From the NCBI GenBank assembly GCA_016165875.1, contig JABBOT010000010.1, positions 12,797,357 to 12,861,356 of the forward strand: a DNA stretch of 64,000 nucleotides, in the 5' to 3' direction. The stretch comes from Acanthopleura granulata (lineage: Eukaryota > Mollusca > Polyplacophora > Chitonida > Chitonidae). Shown here piece after piece: positions 20,584 to 32,267 of the stretch. The position numbers and the translations under genes were made by a program. Position 1 is the stretch's first letter, and each line of letters opens with the position of its first letter. Below the pieces are notes generated by a model that was not told where the DNA came from, did not search any database, and saw only the letters and a program-made list of their open reading frames with translations.

Positions 20584-20922
20584 ATTTATACTTTAACATT
20601 GTCCTGATTTTGTGTATTTAAAGAAGTTTCAAGCAATGTTTTTAGCTACAGGTCTTCAAAGGCCAGTCAGTAGCGTGACGTCGTACCGGTATACTTAACG
20701 CCTTGTATGACGTCGTGTCTTCTTACGTAACGTCGGAATACAGAACACAGGGGAGAACTCTTTTATCCCTAAGGTAAGAAAAGCACTACTTTGAGTTGTC
20801 AAAAATGTTAAGCAACTATTTCTTATTACATTTACTATAACTTGGGCGTCTAAGAAAAGTTTCAAGAAAAGTTACTTAGACTAGACCCATGATAGGGAAA
20901 ATTGAGGAGCTGGAAGTGACAA

Positions 20923-21035
20923 GTCACGTGACACGGTTGAATTCTTTTTACCTTCTACGACAAAAGAGCTCGAACTCGAAATTCCCCTATTGATTACACT
21001 TGTATTATGACGTCATCCCAGTGAGCTCATATAAA
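20923..21035 (+). promoter_or_regulatory. Promoter-like cluster: E-box, CRE, TATA
   Basis: GTCACGTGAC (20923-20932), a palindromic TGACGTCA cAMP-response element (21008-21015) and TATAAAGG (21030-21037) lie in promoter order on the + strand, with TATA 15 bases after the CRE. Two further TGACGTCG half-matches lie at about 20677 and 20708. No recognisable ORF follows, so the transcript, if any, may be noncoding or TE-derived. Confidence 0.45.
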
Positions 21036-21084
21036 GGCAGTAGTGATTCTTGATGGCCACGTAGATAGATAGTAGTGAAATTCT

Positions 21085-21365
21085 GGAGAAGTAAATATAT
21101 CCATTCCAGTAGGTGAAGGTCCAGGGGCCGTGTAGGCCCCGGAATCTCTGTGATTTCACATAGCCGAAGAACTCTTTACAGGTGTTTCTGCTCACTAAAA
21201 TTCTGATAGGACACATGGTGCTTTTTGTTTCTCAAAACCAGACAGTAGAACTCTTATCCTCGAACATAGGTGAGGGCCCAGAGGCGGCCCAGGTCCGGAA
21301 GCTCTGTGATTTCAGATAGCTGGAGAACTCTTTACAGGTGATTCTGTTAACTAAAATTATGATAG
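21085..21365. repeat. Imperfect duplication of about 110 bp
   Basis: Two copies (about 21108-21205 and 21262-21365) share 'ctctgtgatttca.atagc', 'gaactctttacaggtg.ttctg' and the 'ctaaaatt.tgatag' ending. They start about 50-80 bases after the TATA motif above. Confidence 0.7.
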
Positions 21366-21400
21366 CAAACCGTGTCAGATAAACATTAGCCCTTTTCGTC

Positions 21401-21419
21401 TTTTTTTTTTTTTTTTTTT
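21401..21419. repeat. Poly-T tract
   Basis: A run of about 19 T. A shorter T run lies near 22025-22038. Confidence 0.8.
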
Positions 21420-21819
21420 ACCCTCACAAAATTATGTATGGCGTAGGGAAAGGGATATGTTACGACGAGGATTTGAACAGCTAGAGGTATGTGGAGTGCT
21501 ATTTCAGGGTCTCAGCTGACAGTCACCAGATTTGTCACATTTGATCTCTCTGACGTGGCCATTTGAGCAATAGCGTCATTTCTAATGCACGCCTGGGGCC
21601 TGCACTATAGGGTCTACTCAGTGGTGCGGCGATTCGGTCTTATTTTCAAACCGGCCCTCTTCGCCCAGGAAACAAGCCAAACATTGGCCTAAACTGTTAT
21701 AAAAGCCTAATATTGGCCTAAACTGTTATAAAACTACTCACTGGAAACATATATAAATACATAACATGTCATTTAGCCCGTCAAAGGTAAATTTATAGCT
21801 TGAGACAGGTATCCTCGAT

Positions 21820-22951
21820 GGCAAGCCGTGTGGGCCTGAGGACATTTTATTTAAGATATCTTGAATTCATTTCGAATCTAAAATTCATTTTAAGATATGT
21901 AAAATAAATTTCGTGCTGCACGTCACAAAAGACATCTCGGATATGTAGGAATCATTTCCGCATATGTCGCAAGATATCTTTTATCTCTATTCAAGATATC
22001 GACGTCAATTTGACATACCTAGAATTTTTTTTTTTTTTGTGATATGTGATGTACAGTTGTTTGGTTATTATGTGAACAATACGTATACTCCCTAATTTAT
22101 ATCACCACGTGAAATCTTGGGATAAATTTTGTTGTCTTCAACATGGCGTTGCCTGTCACTGAGGTCGATGACGCCGAAATAAATTCCTGGTTCTGTCAAC
22201 AAAGTTGACAGAAATATCTTCCTCCATTTCAATGCGGGCTGCCTCAACCGTATAGCAAGCCATTTTACTTTTACTCCAACTTTCGTGATATCTTAAAATG
22301 GATCATAATATCTTCAAATGAATTAATAATATGTTTAAATAATTTAAGATACCTGAGTCATTCCAGACATCATAATTTCATTCAAGATGCCATAAATTCA
22401 TTTCCGCTATCTTCAATCCAATTATTGATATAATAGTTTTTTTTTTGAGTGTCTTATTAAAGATATCAACAAATACTAACTATTTCTTGATATCTTCGGC
22501 TCATTCCAGATATCACGAATTCACTTCCAGATATCACAAATTTATTTCAAGATATCATTAAAGATGGTGGAGAGAAGTACAAAACTGCTTGATGTGATTC
22601 CTCTTTGGTCGACTTGCAGTTTGCAAGTCCGCCATTTTGGTTAGATCGGACGCATTGGGTTCTGGGATAGATGGTTCCGTCATCTTTAAGGGTATCACGA
22701 ATTGAATTTAACATATGAAGAATTTAATTCATGATATCAGCAATTCAATTAGTGATATCTTTAATCAAATTCATCAAGAAAGACATCAAGAAATGGTCTG
22801 TATTCCAGATATGATTAAATGAATTGATGATATCTTTAATTCAATTCGCCATATCATGAATCCATTTCGTGACATCAGTAAATAAATTCATGATATCTTA
22901 AAATATTTTAAGATATCACGAAAACTGGAATAAAAGGCAAAACGGCTTGCC
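21820..22951. mobile_element. Foldback-type element 1, GATATC-rich, with inverted ends
   Basis: Begins GGCAAGCCGT (21820-21829) and ends with its exact reverse complement ACGGCTTGCC (22942-22951). The inside is packed with GATATC and related ATATC palindromes spaced roughly 20-30 bases, mixed with AATTCATTT-like links. No transposase ORF, so non-autonomous. No clear target duplication seen. Its left 230 bases match the left part of element 2. Confidence 0.6.
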
Positions 22952-23045
22952 CAAAGCCTCGGGGACAACATTTGCCAGAATGTGCCATGATGGCTTGCAG
23001 TACGCATGCGTAGCTGTGTATTTATTCTATTTCCGCTCCGGGATA

Positions 23046-23875
23046 TGCAAGCCGTTTGGGCCTAAGGGCATTTCTTTCAGATATCTGGAATTCATTCCAG
23101 ATGTCTTGAATTACTTCCACATATCTTGAATTCATTTTGTTAGATCTGGAAATCATTTCAGATATCTGAAATTCATTTTAAGATATTTAACATAAATTTC
23201 GTGCTGCATATATCACGAAAAAACGTATCAGATATGTAGAAATGATTTCCAGATATGTCACAATAAATTTAAGATATCTTAAATCGACGTTAATTTGACA
23301 TATCTGGAATTCTTTACATTTGTCTGGTTATTTATGTGAACAAAATGTATGCTCCGTAATCATATCACGACGATCAGCCATGATGGCTTGCAGTGCGCAC
23401 GAGCAGTTCTGTACTAATTCTATATCCGCTCAACGAGCAATTACTGCAATGTGTACATTTTGGCACAATTTCGGATGTGTGGCTCTTTTACGGATATGTG
23501 GAGCACATTTTTGTTTTAAGATACCCTAAAAAGAATTTCAGATATCTGGAAAGGATTTTCAGATATCTGAAATACATAATCCACATAACAACAAAAGACT
23601 GCTATTTAAGATATCTTGAAATGAATTCCAGATGTCTGAATTGGGCTGAAATGGCGTGCCACACAGGGAGCAGTTTTTCCAATTTCTACATTTTGGCGCA
23701 TTTTCTGATATATGTGGTTTTTTGCGGATATGTGGCTGTATCCGAAATAGAAGGTCCACGTGTCAGTAAAAGGCCGTCATAGATATCTGGAAATGAATTC
23801 CAGATATCTTAACACAATTTCAAGATATTTGGAAATGAATTTAAGATATCTGAAATAAGCCGAAACGGCTTGCCA
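23046..23875. mobile_element. Foldback-type element 2, GATATC-rich, with inverted ends
   Basis: Starts TGCAAGCCGTTTGGGCC (23046) and ends ACGGCTTGCC (23865-23874). The left part shares with element 1 'aataaatttcgtgctgca', 'gatatgtag.aat', 'tcgacgt.aatttgacat' and 'tatgtgaaca'. It contains an internal duplication (around 23440-23520 and 23690-23755, both with 'acattttggc.ca' and 'cggatatgtgg'). Confidence 0.6.
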
Positions 23876-24475
23876 TACTCTCCGAGTGATAGCGACCGGT
23901 TGACAGTAACGTCTGTGATGCCGAGCTGGCGATCTGTGCTTCAGTCCTCAGAAGTATACATAAAGTCACTTTTATGGTAAACTGAGATGAAATGTACGTA
24001 ATCGCACAAAGAGACAATGAACGATGCAAGCTCCAAAATAACGGCTCAGAAAAATTGCAAGTGACGAAACACAAGCTCACAAATAGCTACGTACGGAAAA
24101 ATGGAGTCCAAAATGACATAAGTCCAATGGCGTGAAAGCCGGGCTCTAATAAATTCCGAAATCCTGATGTGGTATATATGACTGCTCTCAAGTGCACTTG
24201 AGTGAAAGACTGCCAGCTTTACAATTCCGTCGCTCATATTTATAGACTAACGTAAAGAAAATTCTGGATGGCGTGATGTTTACCACAGAGATACATCTTT
24301 CCAGAATGTGCGCTCTATGTGCAATGACACGAAACTCATGAACGCTGAAGTCTCGAGAACACACGACTGAAATTCCAGTGCACGCTATAATGTACACAGA
24401 GGGAAAATATAGGCCAGGTTAGCGCAAAAACAAATAAAAGGAATACAATAAAATTTTAAGGCCTGGATTCACAAC

Positions 24476-24650
24476 ATTGTGAGCTCAAGTCAAGCTTATA
24501 CTGGCTTCCTCTCCGGGCGCACGTGGGAAGGTCCGCCAGCAACTTTCGGAGTTGTCGTGGCTTCCTCCACCATAACGCCTGCCGCCTTCGTCTAACTGAA
24601 ATATTCTTGAATACGGCGTAAGACATCAACGAAAGAAATAAACAAATCAA
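24476..24650 (+). mobile_element. SINE (family 2), 5' truncated
   Basis: B-box-like 'gtgagctcaagtcaagctta', body 'tggcttcctctccgggcgca', tail 'actgaaatattcttgaatac' and an AAAT-rich end. Confidence 0.8.
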
Positions 24651-24659
24651 TCAATGAAA

Positions 24660-26395
24660 TGCAGGTATTTGATAGTAAAGTCTCGACTTAAGAATTTCAG
24701 TGATAATGTTTTATGACATACATTGAAATCATCGATGGCACAATATCAAGCATACGCAACTAGGCTAGATATGTATACATCATATGCTTTCTGGAGTATT
24801 GCCATCCATAAAAGGACAGGTAATGATGTCCAAATAAAAAGTCATCTCCTTTGTTACGCAGTGACGCAAGAGTAATAACGAAACAGTGAAACAAGCCCCA
24901 GCATTCAAAGTATTTCCCGACCGCGGATTTTCTTTCCACGTAGGAAACAGTCTCCATAGCAGAAGGATAAATCATGTCTATTATTAGAATGTTGAAGTGA
25001 TCCCGACCATGGTCGGAGGCAGAAGAACGTTTGCTTTTTTCTGGCTGATTTTCTATTGCCTTCTACCCTTAGATGTAATTTTCGGTTGGTCTTTGCAACA
25101 TGGTGTTCACCACATTTTTCGCACGAAAACAAATAAATACAATATGTTGATGTGCAATTAGGATTAGCGTAAGACTGTGATTTTGCAGTCAGCGATGAAC
25201 TGAAATTTTTTCAGAGGTTAAGAATGGACATATGAGAAAGTCCTTCTGTGCACACTTAGAAATAGCAAATTAGGAACTTAAGGAAATTCGTGTTAAACAG
25301 TCGTTTAATTGGATTTTGATCGGCTTGATTTTAATCTCTTGCTTTGCCGTGTGATATATATCTGGCTCTTGAAGGTAAACTGCCCTAAACGTTTGCCTAT
25401 TGCTTTGTACCTATTTGGCGACTTGCCCTGTCAAATCAACACCACAATTCACAGCGTTAGTTCGTCCAAATTTTACATTCTTTCTTCCTTCTTTGGGTGA
25501 GGAGGGGGTTGTTGTCGTTTTGGAAATTGGTCTTGTGATTATGGGCCAGGAAAAATTTTGGTTGACGGCTGAAATACACATGTCGGTTTCGACTCCTAGG
25601 TAATCATTAGTTTGTGCCCTAGTATGAGGTATACTTGTACAGATGCCTAGCCTCGGGGCCGAAAACCATCAGCAGTATTCCGGCGTACACACATTATAAA
25701 TCTAGACGCCGGAAGAGATATTTCGTACACCAGCCACCAACCAAAATAGGAGTTCCTAATCAAGTTGCCCGGACCAGGGCATAAATTTATTGCGAACGTG
25801 CAACCAGTCTACCCAGAAATAAAGCGCGGAGCTGCGCTCTCTGTTGTAAGGATATTCAGAAATAGGCCGCGAAGGCGCAGCTTTTCATGTGCTGATGTAA
25901 TCATGTGCTTGAAGGCACGTCTTGTCTGGTGATGGTATAAATAGTTTGTAAAGGCCTTGGAAATGTTGCATTAAAGCATACACTGAGAAGCAATACTTGA
26001 AGGTAGGCTTTAAACTGAGACGAGGGCAATGAGTTATGTACAGAGGAAAATATTGGGCTGGGTGAAGAAGTTTTTTATCTAACAGTTTAATTTAAGCTAA
26101 AAGTTTCATGTCCAGCCTTGATGTTTCAAAACATAGGCCTAATGTCCACATCTGAAGAGTTGAAGGCTACCGCATTTTTCTTCATTTGTGCTATTTTTTT
26201 TTGGTATTTGTTTTGTTGGGGTGGGAGAGGGAGGGGACGGGGTTGTTGTGGTTTCTGACTGTATTAACGTAAACCTAGCCTGTAGCACTGTGTCATTGTG
26301 CATGCATTGTAAGGTTTCATTCCTATCCTTGCATTGTTTGTTACGCACATCATTCAGTTGAATGGATACTCTAAAATAAACTCACAGCTAGCCAA
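24660..26395. other. No gene seen
   Basis: AT-rich sequence with short ORFs on both strands, none recognisable. Confidence 0.35.
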
Positions 26396-26520
26396 CCAGT
26401 TGTGCGCGGGAAAGTCTGTCTAGCCATCATAATGCTGCCAGTAAGTAACTGAATAACTTGCCCTAGGTTGGTGGTTTACCCACCAATAATACTGGCCGCC
26501 ATTGTAAAGTTAAAAATTAC
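26396..26520 (+). mobile_element. SINE fragment, rearranged
   Basis: Pieces 'ccatcataatgctgcc', 'aacttgccctaggttggtgg' and 'aataatactggccgcca' of the SINE bodies in a shuffled order, without a preserved tail. Confidence 0.5.
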
Positions 26521-27018
26521 ACAAAAAGTTTGGCATTACACAAAAATTAAATAAATTGCTTATTGTGCGGAATGAAGACAGTTTATAAAAGTGGATGGGA
26601 GATAAGTGTGCATCTAAAACATATTAATGAGTTGAACGAGTTTTCTCCCTTGAATTATTGTTTTACCAAACACTAACAATGTCGGCGTTCCTTGCCGCTG
26701 AATGTCCGGAAAAGGTAGATACTACAGATGAAACTCGGAGTGTTAATATTCTGAGGAATGTCAGCAAAATTTAGAAATACACACGTGTAACATAGTGTGA
26801 ATATGCGTAAGTTTCATTGGTTAATGTCAATATGATCTTGAGGTATTTGGTAAAATGTGTTTCCAGATTTATTAGTTGGAATAGCACTGCATACATGTAT
26901 ACACCTTTAGTTCAAAGATGAACTGCCGGAAAAGAAAAAAGAAGGAAAAGAAACCCCCCAAAAAATAAGATTCACATTAAATAAATGTCGTATTAATTTT
27001 TGTATAAGTATTTGCTCT

Positions 27019-27027
27019 TTTATCCAC
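27019..27027 (+). repeat. SINE target-site duplication, left copy
   Basis: TTTATCCAC, repeated at 27281-27289. Confidence 0.75.
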
Positions 27028-27280
27028 CATTGGGGCCTCCGTTGCTCAGTCGGTTAACTCGCGAAGGCAGCGCAATGACCTAGCAGTCTTCCACCAATGC
27101 GGTCCTGCTCATGCTGACTTCCTCTCCGGCCGTACTTGGAAAGGTCAGCCAGCAACCTGTCGTGGGTCGTGGGTTTCCGCCGGGCTCTGCCCGGTTTCCT
27201 CCATCCATAATGCTGGCAGCCGGCGTATAAGTGAAATATTCTGAGCACGGCGTAAAACACCAATCAAATAAATAAATAAA
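27028..27280 (+). mobile_element. Full-length tRNA-derived SINE (family 2)
   Basis: The most complete family 2 copy: tRNA-like head 'ggggcctccgttgctcagtc', then 'gcgcaatgacctagcagtct', 'tctccggccgtacttggaaa', 'ccgccgggctctgcccggtt', the shared tail 'gtataagtgaaatattctga' and (AAAT)n, flanked by a 9-bp target duplication. Confidence 0.88.
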
Positions 27281-27582
27281 TTTATCCACTGTTAGACAGA
27301 AAACCTACATTGTTTGTCTCCCCTTGTTTTTTGAATACACTGGGGTGTATTTGTTGGTGTGCATCTTTGGAGTTATACGTCGAATTCAACGTTACATTGG
27401 TTATATCATGGCAATATGAAACATTTTCACGGATGACTATGAAAAGATGAATTATGTCGTATTACCTTTTGCAATTTATACAGGTTTTCAAGTACCGGTA
27501 ATCCCTTAAACCAGAAGGACAGCGGTAAGCCAGTCAAATGTTATAGGCCTACCCAGATAGTACACGTGTACAACGAGGAACA

Positions 27583-28107
27583 TCATATCGCGCGTAAACG
27601 AGTCAGTTCCAAGTTGTGTAAAAACACACCGTTGTCTGCAATCACGCTGCAGTGCACAACAATTTCAAAACACAGACGGAGAACAGAAAGGAACAAAAGT
27701 GTACATGGCCTGAACTGATTTGCTTCATGTGGACAAGATATTATGCGTAGCACGGTCCTTTTCCCGTCAATGTTTTCTAATATACATATATTAATTTTTA
27801 TTACCCCATAATTTGCTCGCGTCTGTGATATAACAACATTGGTGTTAATTTCGATATCCCACACGTTATATAAATGATCCGATAAAGGTTGTGTAAAGGA
27901 AATAAGGCGGTTGACAACAACATGAGAATAAAGTTCAGCTAGACGTGCTAAACTCTCGTTCACAAACAGAAGCTTTACGATAACATCGGTATCAGATTTT
28001 AGTATCACAAAATTAACCAACCACAAAATTACCTCATATCTCTGTAGAGCTCCAAATAGGTGTCCCGTGTATAAGACTTGACATAGCTTAGGTTTATTCA
28101 CAAACAT
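27583..28107 (-). CDS. Unrecognised 174-codon ORF, doubtful
   Basis: Open for 174 codons on the minus strand, starting inside the 44-bp tandem repeat. I recognise no domain, no signal peptide and no splice context. An ORF this long is only mildly unexpected by chance in a 64-kb AT-rich window read in six frames. It may be a decayed gene, a TE remnant or chance. Confidence 0.15.
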   Translation of the reverse strand: MFVNKPKLCQVLYTGHLFGALQRYEVILWLVNFVILKSDTDVIVKLLFVNESLARLAELYSHVVVNRLISFTQPLSDHLYNVWDIEINTNVVISQTRANYGVIKINICILENIDGKRTVLRIISCPHEANQFRPCTLLFLSVLRLCFEIVVHCSVIADNGVFLHNLELTRLRAI

Positions 28108-28271
28108 AGCGCATATGTCACCTACAAAACGTTAATTGGTCCCATGAACATAGCGCATTTGCCACCTACAAAACATTAATTGGTCCCATAAACATAGAGC
28201 ATTTGCCACCTACAAAACGTTAATTGGCCCCATAAACAAAGCGCATTTGCCACCTACAAAACGTTGATTTT
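28098..28271. repeat. 44-bp tandem repeat, four copies
   Basis: The unit contains 'aacatagcgcatttgccacc' and 'tacaaaacgttaattgg'. The first copies start 44 bases apart (28103 and 28147). Copies differ at only a few positions. Confidence 0.92.
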
Positions 28272-28326
28272 CCCACAACAACCAGTAGAATCAACATCCT
28301 CATTCACCACCATGGAGAATTTCTAT

Positions 28327-28497
28327 TTTTTATTTGTTTGATTGGATTTTTACGCTGTGCTCAAGAATATTTTACTCATACGACTGCGGCCAGCACTATG
28401 TCAGGAGAAAACTGGGCAGAGCGGTGGAGGGGGGGGGCAACCCACGACCATTCGAAGGTTGTTGGTAGACTTTCCCACGTACGTCGAAGGGGAAGCC
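28327..28497 (-). mobile_element. SINE (family 2) 3' part, minus strand
   Basis: On the minus strand: 'acgtgggaaagtctaccaac', 'atggtcgtgggtt', 'agtgctggccgcagtcgtat' and the shared tail 'aaatattcttgagcacagcg', ending in CAAATAAA. Confidence 0.8.
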
Positions 28498-29090
28498 ACG
28501 CAGACCACCTTGAAGAAGTCCAATAAGGAACCAAAATTAAGCCTAATTAGAAAAATCGTTAACACATGTTTGTTGCATCCTCCAAATTCCATGATGATAA
28601 GATCAGCAAATAAGCTCTGTTGTGAACTATTGTGAACTGAACTCTGTTGTGTTAAAAGCCTAAATTTAAATATTTTGTTCAGTTTGGTTTTGAAGCCACT
28701 GCTCCTTTCACAAGGCAAGTCAGCGCGTGGCCTATTTGGTCACCTAGATTGGGTCAAACTTTTCGCGTCAAGTGTTAATGAGTGGTTATAACTACTACAG
28801 TTTTCGAAAAAAAATACTACAGCTAGTCTCATTACCGCACAATAATGGACTGTCTTGTGTTTTACTGTTCACGGAAATCACAGATGCATTTAACATTTTC
28901 TACAGCTACATGTATATTAGGTGGAACCGTTTCACAGATATGGAAATCCGTATGCATCTCAGTTACGTACTTGTGAAAACAAACACGTATTGCCGTATCT
29001 TTCAACCGCCTGAAACCGTTCAAAATAAATTATGGGATAAATAGGATATGCAACTCGTGCACTTGTTCAGCACTAAGGGACTAGAATAAG

Positions 29091-29203
29091 GAAAGGGGGC
29101 TGGTCGGCTCGGTGTCAGTATCATGTGACTGGGAGAGTGTCATGCCTGGTGTTGCAGTGGCGGCAGCACCTTGTCGGCAACGATCCTGCCACAAGAAGGC
29201 ACT
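29091..29203 (+). mobile_element. SINE fragment (family 1 central part)
   Basis: Shares 'ggtgtcagtatcatgtgact', 'gggag', 'tgtcggcaacg' and 'gaaggcac' with the central part of the complete family 1 SINE at 10443. Head and tail are absent; an AT microsatellite follows. Confidence 0.6.
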
Positions 29204-29211
29204 GTATATAA

Positions 29212-29236
29212 ATATACATATATATATATATATATG
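29212..29236. repeat. (AT)n microsatellite
   Basis: About ten AT units within a slightly imperfect run. Confidence 0.85.
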
Positions 29237-29340
29237 TACATTCCAAGGATTACTCGTCTTCATGTAATTGAACAATTGTTATGTACGACGTAAAATTCAA
29301 GCATACACACATGCATACATATATTCAATCTAGGTCTGTG

Positions 29341-29420
29341 CACGTGACAGTTTTACCATATAAGCTGTAGTAATTTTAACGCGCCAATCAAACATCTGCG
29401 CCACTTAGAAAGCTATATAA
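29341..29420 (+). promoter_or_regulatory. Promoter-like cluster: CACGTG E-box, CCAAT, TATATAA
   Basis: CACGTG (29341-29346), CCAAT within GCGCCAATCA (29384-29388) and TATATAA (29414-29420) are in the usual order and spacing for a vertebrate- or invertebrate-type core promoter. A hydrophobic ORF starts about 195 bases downstream. An alternative reading is a solo LTR, because AATAAA follows at about 29431. Confidence 0.4.
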
Positions 29421-29614
29421 CTTAGAGAGCAATAAACGTCTCAAATGTTTGGCTGGCAAGACTTAAACGAGTTTATTGGGAAACGATAAGCCTTCCATCC
29501 TCCCGATCTTCTTGACAATGTTATTCAGCTCGTGGTAATGGCGACCGCGAGAGTCAGATGGTACCACCGTGTATCGGTGGTAACACTGCACCGCTGACTT
29601 GGTTTTTGAGGAAA

Positions 29615-29731
29615 ATGTCTAAGTTTTCAGTCTACTCGTTGGTCTTGGGAGGTGTTGCTATCAGTGTAATCTTCGCCACATTCGGAAATAGGTCCCAGAG
29701 GGGTTTTTATGACATTATTCATGTTATCTGA
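29615..29731 (+). CDS. Candidate short ORF / first exon with signal-anchor-like N-terminus
   Basis: A 38-codon ORF that starts MSKFSVYSLVLGGVAISVIF, a short polar N-terminus followed by a hydrophobic stretch of about 16 residues (YSLVLGGVAISVIFAT), then Arg/Gly-rich residues. It could be a signal peptide or signal anchor in a first coding exon, or a micropeptide. Possible donors inside or after it include AG|GTGTTG near 29647 and ACG|GTAAGG near 29751, the latter after the stop. No continuing exon was identified. It is named only because of the promoter-like cluster upstream. Confidence 0.2.
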   Translation: MSKFSVYSLVLGGVAISVIFATFGNRSQRGFYDIIHVI

Positions 29732-30894
29732 GAGAGGTGGACGGTTTCCACGGTAAGGGTTAAACATAACTTCTTTAGGTAAAATCTGTAGCTATTGAAA
29801 TGATATTTCGCGAACATATATTTTTTTTCATCTATATCTCGGGAAATAAACATTGAAAGTCTTTCCGGAATGGCTTGGGCATAACCTTTATCATAAATAT
29901 TTGTTATGTAGATATGGTACGTAAATTTACGGGTTCTGATGAGCAATACATGGAACCCAATAAATTTATTTGCATATCAGTTAAACTACTCCACCTACCC
30001 TTTGGAACGTACTGTGTCAGATGTAAAATCTTTAAAAAGAAAAAGCCACGCAAATGTTGAACATGGTAGGAGAGACAATGTTGGGTGAAAAAAAGAAAAA
30101 TATGCAATTCACTCCCTATCGAAAATTCATGCAGTGAATCATGAATTGGATAGTTCAACTGTGTGGGTTTATATCCCCATCTCTACTTATTCGTGATAGG
30201 TCTGACGTGGGTCCCTGAGTTGCTCTGACGTGATTTCCTCGGACACACCCAGCTTTGGCTCAGTCATGTCTTCAACCTCGAAGAACCTATCTCCCGTTCT
30301 CCCGTCACTTCCTTGGGGGATAGGGGGGGTTGTAAATCTACTTTTTCCTGGACTTTTTTCTCCTGTTTTTCAAGGTTTACAGCATCACAATTTTGTTGAA
30401 TAATATGCTGAAATATTACGCCATTGGATATTTTACGATTGTATTCACTGTAGAAAGGAAATAGAAAGTTTGAGTTTTTCCCCAGCAAAAAGATGAAAAT
30501 ATTTTCTTCAACACTAGGACATATTTGAAAACTTTGAGTATTGCAACATTTAACCTGACATAGACTGACGCGTTTCTAATTTCACAGAAAACATTTTCAC
30601 ATTAGCCAAAGAAGTGTTCACTGTGATTCGTCAGAGGTTTTGGAAGATTCACAGTTTCTGTCAGTGATACTATCTACATCCAGTAATGGGCCTGTATTAT
30701 TTTCTTTGTTATGGCTGAAATACAGATCCACAATACACGTGTATCTGTGGTACACAAAGTGTGTATCACTGATACACACGGTGTTGTGGATGAGCCATAC
30801 AAATTGCATAAATTGTAAACTGGTACTGGTACAGGATAATATGTAATGTGTACCACTTGTACATAATAGTTTTCAGCTGCTAAAGGGAGGGGGA

Positions 30895-31131
30895 AGGAGA
30901 TTAGCGCGCCAACGCGGCGTTATGACCCCGTCCCTTTCACCAAAGCGGTGGCTGTGAGTTCAAGTCCTAATCATGTTGGCTTTCTCTCCGTCGGTGTGTG
31001 GGATGACCGTCAGCAATCTGGGTTCCCCCTGGCTCGGTCCGGTTTCCTACCACCATATTGCTGGCCGCCGTCGTATAAGTGAAATATTCTTCAGTACGGC
31101 CCAAAACACCAATAAAATAAATCAAATAAAT
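30895..31131 (+). mobile_element. tRNA-derived SINE (family 2), near full length
   Basis: Head remnant 'ggagattagcgcgccaacgc', B-box-like 'ctgtgagttcaagtcctaat', body 'ggttccccctggctcggtcc' and 'ttgctggccgccgtcgtata', the shared tail and (AAAT)n. Confidence 0.85.
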
Positions 31132-32267
31132 ATTATTTAAACCATTTCGTCAACAATCAGAATGAACTGATTGAGGTAAACTGACAAGCGACCGTATTTC
31201 ACGTGTGGCCATTAGCGAATTATCTGCCTGTCGCAGCAGCTCTCGACTTACTCTCTCTGCTTTCTTATGTATTATCAACTCTGGCAATCCAGGGAGGGAT
31301 TTGCAGTCCAGTCTCTCGAATAACTATGGCTGAATTTCGTTTTAAACAAGGGAGACAAGCAGTGAAATAAGAAAAATGATAACAATATCGGTGACTCTTC
31401 ATACGCACGGCCAAAGATCGTATTTGCAAAAGGAGAATGGGAACCATTAGTCCCTTCACCTGAATCCATCCGATCTGGAAGATCAATTAACTGTGGCTGA
31501 TACTCTCTTCTCAATGGAGCAAATTTCGTCAAATTAAACATGAATCAAAAGCACCGAAATTGGGATCCATACTCTCTGTTCATTCATGTTTCAAAATAGG
31601 ACCTTAATATTCAAAATGGCGGCGGTTTTTCTTAAAGATGATTTATATGTCATACCCATATATTTGTACGCTTAGCTTAGGCTAAGTTGGAATCAAGTTG
31701 AACACAAAGTATTATGACCTGAATCAAGGAGAATGTAAATTTAAATATCTTTCCACTAACTTGATGTTTATATTTAGTATTTCTGAAAAATTAGTATTAG
31801 CTTATGTCACATTAAACGCTGCATGCTAAATAATGCATCCGTTAAATGGCCGCATGAAGACTGGATGTTTATGTCAGAGGTGAGCCACGTTCTCTAGACG
31901 GGCCAAAAAGAATAATTGTTAAGAGCGTATCATGTACATGAGTGAATGTCTTAGTGGGATGCCATGCTGACGACACCAGACACGACACGGCATCAAGTCT
32001 CAAGATGCAAAGGCTGCATTAACAAGTACTTGGCTCATACCAGAGTTAAACTTACAACACACAAATTATACTTCTTGTACCTATGCCTTATTATGTGCCA
32101 ACTTGTCAATCTTACTAATGCTAACACCTGTACGACTTGCTAGTAAAATGATGTCCGACGTAGGCCCGGTTTCATTAAATATTTTACTTAGGTGTTTGTG
32201 TTTTATACTATACTATACTAAAAACACTTAAGAGCATTACCAAGATTTCCATTAAAGACTAAACCTA

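Noticed and set aside
28098..28271. CRISPR array
   Set aside because: The 44-bp units follow each other directly with no unique spacers; the same holds for the 34-, 35- and 50-bp arrays. The window is eukaryotic.
29335..29530. Solo LTR
   Set aside because: TATATAA and AATAAA are close together as in short LTRs, but I found no TG...CA ends with a flanking duplication and no second copy in the window; kept as promoter-like only.
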